Positions 49,301 through 60,900 of a DNA stretch of 64,000 bases are shown here, piece after piece. Location: the NCBI GenBank assembly GCA_034231615.1, contig CM067306.1, positions 49,422,281 through 49,486,280 of the forward strand, read 5' to 3'. The stretch is from Meghimatium bilineatum. Lineage: Eukaryota; Mollusca; Gastropoda; Stylommatophora; Philomycidae. Numbering within the stretch: the first letter of the stretch is position 1; the number at the start of each line of letters is the position of its first letter. Made by a program: the position numbers and the translations under genes. The notes under the pieces are model-generated. The model searched no databases. It saw nothing but the letters and a program-made list of their open reading frames with translations, and was not told where the DNA came from.

Positions 49301-52300
49301 ATATGCTGAGGATAAAGCATGTGCAGATTGCAAGATGTGGTCTGGAAAGGTCTACCCACAAATTTCGAAGCTTGTTTGAGAGTAGTGATAACACTTAGCA
49401 GGGAATGCAGAAAAGGGTGTCCCATGGTTGTGGAGCAAGAGGTGCAGGCTTTGGTCAGTGAGAATACCAAAGAGGGGGATGTGATTATATACACTGATAA
49501 ACATGTTCACAGTGCTTGGACATATCAGACTGTAGACTTGGGCAATGGTGAGACATTCAAACTTTCCACATGCAATAAGTTGTATCTATAATAATTGTAT
49601 TCGTACGTTGTATTTTGCTTAATTAGGAGGGAGAAACACAAATGCACAAAGTGGTGCATTAAAAAATTTTGAGTAATCTATAGTTATTTCTGGAAATAGG
49701 AACAGTTGTAATGAAGTACAGCATATTTTTCTGTACCTGTAAATACTCTTTGTAAATACTATTTTGTTGTTGTTTATTTCATTCTAAAAATATTTCTTTG
49801 TAATTTTAAGAAAATGTATGTTTCAAGATTACAAAATCATTTTAGTAATAGAATGGATAATACACAAGAAATAATATGAATATTTTGCTGTACAAGAAAT
49901 GCTAGATTTTGGTTTTTAATGAGACATGAAATACGCTTCTGGCTTGCAGATCAGCAATAATTGGAATAGTATGTTATGTAAAAGTCATAAACAAAATTAT
50001 TGAGTGGGGATAGTTGCATCATACATTGGTAATCTGAGATTGTTTATTTGCTCTATAAATCCTTACTTCACTTTCAGCTAACAGTACTGTATGATCCATA
50101 TATCTTTATTCGTTCTTTACCATAACTCCCACCTGATCTCTCTCATAGCAGGACAATAGTCCTACTAGATTTCCAGCAGCGTGTAGTCCAGAGAATGAAA
50201 ATGCACTGCTATTTTGTTTGTGCCACTGGCTGACACATCCGACTTTAGCATTGTCCACATATCTGTGAGGTAACAGTACTGCTTTGTCCTATATCTATTT
50301 CTGTCCGATATGCTGGACAGAAAACCCACAGAGAAAAGTTCTAGTGTCTCTGTTGATAACAGTATTATTTTTCATTAATAAATTTTTTGTCTACTGTTTG
50401 CTTTTTTGTTCCGTTCTTATAAAGGCCTTTTGGTTGAAATGCTGATCCCGCCGAAGACGGATGTGTCGGGCCATTGGCGCAAATAAAACGGTGACACAAC
50501 GCATTTCCATTTTCTGGACTACATCCTGCTGGAAATCTAGCAGGACCATGATCCAGCTAGATCCAGTTGGAGTTTGAGAATGAACGCAGAAGAAGAAGAA
50601 GAAATGCTGATCAAGTCTGTTTTTATGAACTGTTAAGCATTGGTCTCATCCATCATCTCTTCATTATTCTCACTTCTTCTGCATTCGTTCTCAAACTCCT
50701 GCAGATTAGCAGGATGTAGTCCAAAGAACGGAATGTGTTGAATCATGGTTTACAGCATTACGCCTTTCATTCTGACTTCAATATGGCTGTCGGTCACTTT
50801 GACCCTATATGGAATGAGACAGCCAACTCCATCCTATAACCTCCTTAGTCGCCTCCTACGACATGCATGTAAAGTAAACAGCGTTGCTATTCTTTGCTCC
50901 CCTCTCGGGTCTGACAACACACCGGCAGTATTCTCACTAATTTCCTTATTAGTCTTCTCATTGAGCTTCACCTAATTTGAGTCACTTATCATCTCAAGGC
51001 TGCAGATATGTCTTTCGCTGAGTGGAAAAAGGAGGGGGGGGGTTAAAGTTTGTTGCCTTGGAATTTTAATACATTGAGGGAAGGAGGACATCATTAAAAA
51101 ATTGAAGGGGTGGGGGATTCCCTGCTTTTTTATTTGCTTCTTAGTATTCTTTATTTTGGCACAGAAGATCACTACTTGATGTCTACACTGTCAAACAAGT
51201 CTTATGTTCACTACTTGATGTCTACACTGTCAAACAAGTCTTATGTTCACTACTTGATGTCTACACTGTCAAACAAGTCTTATGTTCACTACTTGATTTC
51301 TACACCATTAGACAATTCTTATGAATGAACTCCACCATTGTCTGAAGCTATTCTTTTGTTCCATCTATATTTGCTTGCAGGGCTGCACCATTGGGCCAGA
51401 CATCTCCCTTAATTGTTCATACTGGGGACAGTTCTGCAGAATGTGCTGAGAAGTCTGTTCATCTGTTCTAAAGTGCACAGTGGTGGGGTACACAGTCGTA
51501 CCCTGCAAATGTGTTTATTCAGTCTGTTGTGTCCTGTCCTCAGGTGTTTGACACACCACACAGCAACCAATCACCAAATAAGACCTAACAGCAGAATCCA
51601 CACAAAGCAGAATCAGAGTTTTTACATTATATTTTTGACCATTGCTGTGATTTTCGTTGATCACTAATTATATACTTTGTGCCACGTGGCTATCGTCTTC
51701 CAACACTGAGCAACGGAATGCATGGGAATAAATGAAAGCATGACCCAAAAGGCTTGATTTAATTCTGTTGGTAGGTCAGTAGGTCTTCTATTTGCAAAAG
51801 TTACTGCTAAACACACCTCAATATCTTATTTATTAACTTGCATCATTTCCTCATTGGTCTTCTTACTAACATTTCTTCATTGGTCTTCTTACTAACATTT
51901 CCTCATTGGTCTTCTTACTAACATTTCTTCATTGGTCTCACTTATCACATGACCATTTGCCCACTCGCCCTTCAAGTCTCACTCTACACCTTTCCTTTGG
52001 CCTCACTCCATCTCCTATTTCTTTTTTTTACCTCACTCCACATCTATTCTTTCGCCCACACTCCACATCTTCGTAACCTCATTCATAATTTCATTTTACT
52101 TTTAGTGTGACTTGATATTTTTCCTCTACATAATCTCTTTCTGTATGTGACATACCCCCACTAATGATGGGTAATAAATATCATTATTTAATTTCTTATC
52201 ATTCGTTTTAAAAATCCTTTTCAAATTTGTTTTCTCCTTGCAGCAGGACAGCGATCAAATCATGATAGAAAGGAACGGCAGAATACAGATGATTCTGATA

Positions 52301-55300
52301 TGGATTTTCAAGATTCACTTAGTACCAGGTCAGAATTCAAGTACCTTATTATTTGCTGAAATTTTTAATTTGGTCTTTGACCAAAGACATGTACCAATCC
52401 AATCAGATTTCCAGCAGGGTGTAGTACAGAGAACGAAAATTCATTGTGCTGTCGTTATATTTGCGGCAATGACTCAATTTCGGCATTGATAACTAATACG
52501 TTTTACCACTTTAACTGGATAGTGGATGTCTAAAACCATATCGCTAATAATATACCATCTGTACAATAGATCTGGTTCTCATACTTACACGTTGATTCAT
52601 CATCATCATCAGGTGCCATGCCGGCTGGCATAGGCGGTCATGGCTCTCCATAGCTCTCTGTCCACAGTATTATGTATCAAGGTCGTTGTTGTTTCCTTGC
52701 CGTGCCAGGCTGTCAAACTGTCTAATATTTTCTCACTTTGTCGCCCTCTGTCTCTGTTGCCTTTAATTTTGCCTGTTGTGACTATGTTCTCTAAACCTGC
52801 CTGTCTCATGAAGTGGCCAAAAAAAAGAAGATTGCGTTTTTCTTATATTGTTGATTAAGATCCGTTTCGGATTTGACGCTTTGATTACCAAGCTAAAAAC
52901 TAACCATGATCACTCATGCTTGACCTGTAATGAATTACTATAGACATGGCCATGGATACCCATTGCCACCGCTTTAAATAAACATAGCAGGATCCTGACT
53001 TCAACTAGAGTTTGTTTTCTGTTAATAAAATTGCACAACCTGTCTTCCTTCCTTTATTTACAAAGTAGCACGTAGTTTCAATGTGGATAGCCCTCGACTG
53101 CACCGGGGATACTCCCATCGTGAAAATGAGACATATGCTCGGCTCTTCTCACTACATTCTCTGCATGCTCTTTTCTTAAACTAAAACGTGTGTGTATCAC
53201 TGCAGACCAGAGACGCCTACTCCACAAGAATATCAAAGACATAAGGGGAGCAAGATTTAAGAGCAGCATGTCAAGGATGATGCAAACTGAAAGGACTGTA
53301 TCCGCCGAAGACGGATGTGTCGGGCCATTGGCACAAATAAAACGGCGACACAACGCATTTCCATTCTCTGGACTACATTCTTCTGGAACTCTAATAGGAC
53401 CATGGTTCTGATACAAGAGATATCCAGTGGGAGTTTGAGAATTAATGCTGAAGAAAGGACTGTAGAAGAGGTAACCACAGTCTGGATATTTACAAAAAGG
53501 AGAACAATGACATCCAATCAGACCATGACAGGCCTTTCACAAAGAAATATCACTCTTGTAAAAGAATGTAGAGAGTGGACAAATGGAAAAGCAAACCTAG
53601 AGATTTCATCAACTGATTACCTCCGAAGACGGATGTGTCGGGCCATTGGCGCAAATAAAATGGTGACACTACGCATTTCCATTCTCTGAACTACATCCTG
53701 CTGGAAATCTAGTAGGACAATGGTCCTGCTACAAGGGAAATCCAGCCGGAGTTTGAGAATGAACGCTGAAGAAGAAGAAGATCAACTTATTACTGATAAC
53801 TATGGAAATGATAATATTGTGTTCATCGATAAATAAGTTCATCTGTGTATGAAGTCTGGCTGAGGCTTCACAGCCAGCTATCATGATAAATCATTGCATC
53901 TCTGTATGAAGTCTGGCTGAGGCTTCACAGCCAGCTAACATGGTACAGTCATTGTAAAGAACAGTGGATCATACAGAATAGCTACATCCAGTATGAGGAT
54001 GAAAGTTAGGGCTGCCACTGCTGCTTTCAAATGGATCTCTGGAACCTCTAGCAGTTATTGTATCGGACTCCCAGTCCATGTTGCACAAAAGTATTAAAAA
54101 TATTGCTGATGTGAATGGATGGCAACTATAAGCTACATCCAAACCTCCAGTGCATCACATGAATTTACTGCCCAGGACACTCTGGTGTTTATGGTAATGA
54201 GAGAGCTGACAGACTGTGGTAGTAGAACTGCAACTCCTGCAGAGAGAGCAGAATATTTAACCAGAGTGCCACAGACATCATCAATATGCCTACCCTTTGT
54301 CATCTGCTAGGGAAGACTGAACATCAAAGGATCTACCTGGAGTGCAATGATGTTACACCGTAAGCAAGTAGCTTCAATATTATTGAATGCCCCTAAATTG
54401 ATTCTGTGTTTTCTAACACTTTTATCTCTTCTATTCCCCCGTCCAACATATCACCCCTTAAGTCTTCCGTTCATTGAAATGCCCTATTATTCATTGTGAG
54501 AAATACTGATCTAAATATAAGTGTCTGTATATAATGATTAGTTTTTTTCTCTATCTGCTCGTAGATCAAGCCGGTCATCACCAACCTTGTCTGAAACATC
54601 CAACATGACAATGACCTCCGGTTATAGTGGTGAAACTGATGGTGGTGGCATTGTCATTGGTCAACGTTTGCCATTAGATGCGTCAGGTCATCAGGTCAGT
54701 TATCTATTTCTGTATTTATTCATTCTTAAATATGAACTTGACTATGTTCAAATAAGTTATGATTCTGAATGCAATGATCTGCCTCAGGGGGCATTGAGCT
54801 GCCACAGAGTACATTGATTTTCCACAAAGTGCAATGATCTGCCTCAGGGGGGCATTGATCTGTCACAGAGTACAGTGATCTTCCGCAAAGTGCAATGATC
54901 TGCCATAAAGTGCAATGATCTGCTACAGGGGGCATTGAACTACTACATCGTGCATAAACCACCTTAGGGCACATTGATTTGCCTCAAGTGGCATTGATCC
55001 ACCACTGGGTGCTAAGAGAACAAGGAATGATACAGTCTATGCTCTTGGTAAATTATACGTAAGAGGTGGACCAAGATTGGCCTCCAAGTTGTCTACATTG
55101 CTAGCAGCTCTGCACTAAAAAAATTACATTAGTACAGAACTTTCAATAACAACCCACCTGCGGTACATAGTGACCTAGGAACCACTGCAGCATCATTCCG
55201 ACAAAGAATACAGGAATCAAAGATAGAGGACACCTGTTCCCAAAATGCAGTGCTGTAAGTGAAAGTATCTTGTAGAAAAGATTAGGTTCTCGTTACTGTT

Positions 55301-57866
55301 TGCAACACTACATAACAACAATAATTATGTTATCTTTGAATATGTTTGTATATCATAAGAAAGATAATATCTTATCTCATCTCAGGTTGTGCTGAGAACA
55401 CCCTATGGGACATTTTTCCGTGAAGACATGTCGGGGTTTTATGGCATGATGTCAGAGCAGCCCCGTCGTAGATGCAACACACTGGACCGTGACACACTGA
55501 CACGTCCGAGATTGCACACTATTGAAGAAGGCAATCGACGACGTTATACTCTAGATAGGGACTATATCAATAAAATGGCCAACAGGTGAGAAACCTTGAT
55601 GTATTATTTTATTTTCCTGCAATTTCTGCTTCAATTTTTTTTTTTTCATTCGTTCTAAAACTCCCACTGGATATTTCTTACAGCAGGGCAATGGTCCTAC
55701 TAGATTTCCAGCAGGATGTAGAAATCCTGCCAATGGCTTTGCGTCAATGGCCCGACATATCTGGTTTCTGACACAGAACCGGGCAAATCTGAATAAGGAA
55801 ATCACTAAGTGATGCCTGGGAGCAATAATGGCACTTACCTGCTATGCATGTCTTAAGATGTGGCTAAAGAGGTTTCTGGGTGTATCTTTTGCATCCCATA
55901 GAGGGTAAAAAAATACCCAGAAGCTATGTTTAAGTTAAATTCATCACCCTGAAAGATAGAAATCGCAACTAAGCTGAAAATCATAACACAGTGCATTCAG
56001 TTCTCCGGACTACATCCTGCTAATCTGCAGGAGAGTGAGAACAAACACGTAAGAAGAAGAGTGATAATGAAATGTCCTGATTGATATCTTTGTGATATGT
56101 GAAGATGACCCCTTATCCGCTGTGTTGGTTTTTTTTTGGTCTGTTTTGTTGGTTTGGACATATTTTTTTTTTAAACCACTAATAACTACATCTGAAGGTA
56201 TAGAGGATTGACTTCAGTGCACACAGGTTATCCCATATGTACTCTATCCCTCACAGCGAAATGGTATGCACCCTACTAAGAATAGCATCAATAGCTTCCA
56301 ACTGATAATCCCCATGAATATCAGAAAAAAAAATTGATTTATAAACAAGATGTCGCGAGCAGGATTCGAACCCGCAACATCTTGAGCATAAAGCGAATTG
56401 CTTAATCACTACAGTGAGAAAATCCCTATAAGATGTACTACAGCTGAAAGATGATGGATAGCCAGTTAAAACGTCTTTGGGGTGCAGCACATCTTCTCAA
56501 TCACTGACATCGGAAAATGTAGGTTATATCAGAACATACGACCATAAAATAATATGGCAGCTCAAAGTTGAAGTCATCATGTCACATATATCTGCCAGAA
56601 GTTATACCACCATTACCCGCCGAAGATGGATGTATAAGGCCATTGGCGCAAATAAAACAGCGACAGCAGCGCATTTCCATTCTCTGGAATACATCCTGCT
56701 GGAAATCTAGTATTACCATTTGTTGTGTTACAAGAGAGATCCAGCTGGAGTTTGAGAATGAATGCTGAAGAAGAAGATACCACAATTACTGCATGGTCAA
56801 GGTCTGACTATTTGTCCTATCAAATCAATTATTATACAACAGTAAACTCTCAGTAAATGACATGGCAATATAGTGAGGCGTTCCTCTTCTGGAAGCCTCA
56901 TAGCATGTCATCTGTACAGTTACATATACCTTTGTGGTGCAACATTCAGAGTACCCAGCATTGACATCATGCTGGTGGAGCCAAATGAGCTACAATCTTC
57001 TGATCTTGGTCCTAGATGCCAGTGTGTACAATGGAAGTGTGGTGAAAAACACATCTGTGCAGGACAATATGATTCCCTGGGAGAACCCAGGTTCAGACAA
57101 ACATGTTAGCCCAGCATAATTAGAGAGCCTCATTGATTGGATAGTGTGGAATACAAAGCTGGTTGCTTAACCCACACCAGTGACCAGGGTTGGGTTGCTA
57201 TTGATACCTGACAGGGGGGGGATGCTTGGCAGGGAAATTGGGACCAAGACCACCCCCCCCCACCCCCCAACTCTGCATTATGCAGAAAGGTAGATTACCC
57301 CTAAAACATACCATCACCAAATAAGAGACCTCTTCTCAAAGCATTGCATACACAGCTGAAAGTTAAGTCTTATGAGTAAGACAAATACAGCTCTTGAGGA
57401 ACCAACGGAAAATTAGAGATTGAGACAAGATACCAGAAAGCAAACATAGTGACATACCAGCTATCACGGTTACTGCTCAAACCAAAGATCAAGATGAAAA
57501 TTTAGAGACAGATGATAGACAGTATTTTTGTGCCAACACCCTGCTAAGAATGCCAGACATGGACACTGACAGCAGCCCAGCAGAGAAAATGTATAACTTA
57601 AAACGAGAAGCCGCCTCATCATACAACACTGAGAGTTACATCATACAACACTGAGAGTTAATCTTCTGAGTATGAAATAAAGTTCTGGAGAAACCATCCC
57701 ATTGCACATAGGAAGTAAGAGCTAATCGCTGGCAATTCTTGGGGATTCTGGCAATTCTAATACAACAACACCACAGCTGACAATTTTCCTTGTGTTCCTG
57801 ACAGGAAAACATGAATTAACAAACAGCAAGTCCCCACTGTTTTTCATACTTGTTTATGGAAAATTA

Positions 57867-57949
<83 letters not shown>

Positions 57950-60900
57950 TGGCCTATCCTTCTTAACTTTTACCTGGCTAACCTTTACTCATTGTTACCT
58001 TCAAGGATGGATTAAAGGCCAGGAAGGAAAAATAAATAGCAACAAAAACATGGTATTTCAGACTGATTACATTACATCACTGCTAACATAGAAATAAACA
58101 TTTGGTTCCTAGGTTTCCACACCACTAACAACTGGCTGCAACCAGTATTTTTGTTTTAATTATATCTGGGAGGAATATGGGGCAAAGGTCAGTGTGTCTT
58201 CTGGTAATAGGGTTGGAGGGGGGGGATAGGCAGAGTTAAAGTGGCTGGCATGTATACAGGTAGGGCTAGACAACAGAATAATTGATTAAATGGTGCCATG
58301 GGTGCAGGAAAAGGAGGAGCAGGGGCTTGTTAATATTGAGGTTTACATATGAGGTTTGACTTTTAAAGGGGAAAAGTCAGAGAGTTTGAAATTCAGTTAG
58401 AGTTGGGAGATTTAGTAAGCCAGATTGAGAATGAGCACAGAAAGTACAACTAAACTAAACATCTGCTCATCTAAGCTTGAATCTCAGTACGGTAGACTAA
58501 GCCTCAGTAAGAGAGTTTTAAGGTTTAATTGGAGAGAATGGGGTTCAGTAAGATCGTGAGATTCGGAAAGAGAGCATAAGATTCAGCAAGAGAGCGTGAG
58601 ATTCAGTACAAGCGTGAGATTCAGTAAGGGAACATGAGATTTAGTAAGAGAGGGTGAGATTCAGTAAGGGAACATGAGATTTAGTAAGAGAGGGTGAGAT
58701 TCAGTAAGGGAACATGAGATTTAGTAAGAGAGGGTGAGATTCAGTAAGGGAACATGAGATTTAGTAAGAGAGGGTGAGATTCAGTAAGGGAACATGAGAT
58801 TTAGTAAGAGAGGGTGAGATTCAGTAAGGGAACATGATGTTCTCTAAGAGATCATGAGGTTCAGTAAAGGAGCGTAATGTTTGGTAAGCGAGCATGAGGT
58901 TCAGTAAGGGAGCATGAGGTTCAGTAAAATCATTCAGAATGAATGCATGATTTTTTTACTTGCTTATACTAAGGGCTGAGATCAAGTAACCACATTGTTT
59001 AGTAGCTTTCCATCAATTTGGCTACTTTTATCTTGATCACCCTGTACTGAACTTTTTTGTTGTATAACTGCATTTAAGCTTTTGTTAAATATTCATTTGA
59101 CATATAGGACATAGCTTTTAGAACAGTTTTGCATGCAAAATATTATATAGGATGTTTCAAGTAAGGTGACATGTCATTGTTTTGCAGATTGAGTGATAGA
59201 CTAGAGACCAGAAGCAACAAGCGAGGAGACTCTCTGCCCCCGTCTATGCCAAACTCAGCCACTAGCTCTCCAATTCAAGAGGAAGGAAGCAGCTTACATC
59301 ATGTGCCATCTAGTTCCAGTTTTGCACCAATTGCACTTCCAGATGGCATTATGGGACACCCTTCCACTATTGTAACTCGGACAAGTCCATTGGCTGGTAC
59401 GGAAGCTATTCTGGCGGCAGTTCGTGCAGTATCTTCACCTGGATCTCCAAAATCTAGGTGAGCTTTCCAATTTGTTCTATTATCTTCTTCTTCTGCGTTC
59501 GCTCTCATATAACAACAACGAATATTTCATGTGATTTCCGCCGGGGAGCGTGAAGTACGTTGTGCTGCAAGTTCCACAGTAGAACTGTGATTATTTGCAC
59601 CCCGGTTGGCCACTTGTGGTCAGGACGTCCGAGGTCCAGCACATCCGTTTTCGTCATTCCTTTATTTCGGGTTTGGTCCCTGTTCTATTATCTGTAAATC
59701 AGCCTATTGTAATGTCTGTAAACCAACCTACCGTACTTATTTCTTAAGCACATGGCTAACAACGAATATTTTTTATAAGAGTTAGATATAAACATGGTTC
59801 AACTGAAGATGGATGTTTTGGGCCATTGGCACAAATAAAATTGTGACACAATGCATTTCCATTCTCTGGACTACATTCTACTGGAAATCAAGTAGGATTA
59901 TAGTCCTGCTACACGAGAGAGCCAGAGGGAGTTTGAGAATGAACGTCGAAGAAGAAGAAGATATGCCTAGTCTAGATGGTTGTATGGTTAGAAAAACTCT
60001 AAAATAACACAACACTCCACAGCATAAACTACAGACATCTTAGCTGCTTAAAAATTATTAGTTAAAGTCATTTTCATTGCACAAAATAGTGCTACATGGC
60101 GCTCTACAGTCAAAAAAAGGTGCAGCATCTTTTGAAAAGCAACATCTCCACAGCAGAGAGTAGCTAGAAAGTCATGGGTAGACCACAGCCATCTATAGTG
60201 AGTATCCCAATTCCAAACTGTCCAAGGACATTTGAGGCCAGAATATTTCTTATCAGCCATCTACGAACTCATATAACTCTAACTGAATTTCATAAAGTTA
60301 TGTAACAAATGGTCATCATCATCATGTGATGGACGAACAACAACAAAGAATACTAGAGATAAGATGGCTGGACGAGATAATAAATATGTTGGACACTCAG
60401 ATTAAGGAGGGAAACTTGCTACATTTCTGCTCTATTGCTTTCATGAAGACAACAGTTTTCGAGCACATGTTTTACTGTCTACTAGTCTTCTCCACATGTG
60501 CACATATCTGTCTGGCCAAAACTTAGAACTAACCATGACAAACATATTTTAGAAATACAACTGTTATGTTCTTTTAAATAATATTTTTTTGGTGCACAGA
60601 TTTTTTAAAAAGGACTGACATTTTTTTTAAAGAGAGGACTTTATTTTTTTAATTCACTGATAGAAATTAAAAAGGAGAATAGGTATGGCTAAAAGTAGTA
60701 TCAATGAATTGAGAAAAATATTGACATCTAAACAATTTACAACCAAGCTGAAAATGAGAATTATAAAATACTACATCTTTTCTATATAGGTCAGAATGGC
60801 TCAGAAAAATGGACAATGAGCAAACAAGTTAAATTAAGACAGACAAATTATGATCGAATTAATGCCTATGAAATGTAGATATATAGAAGAATAAGGAGAA

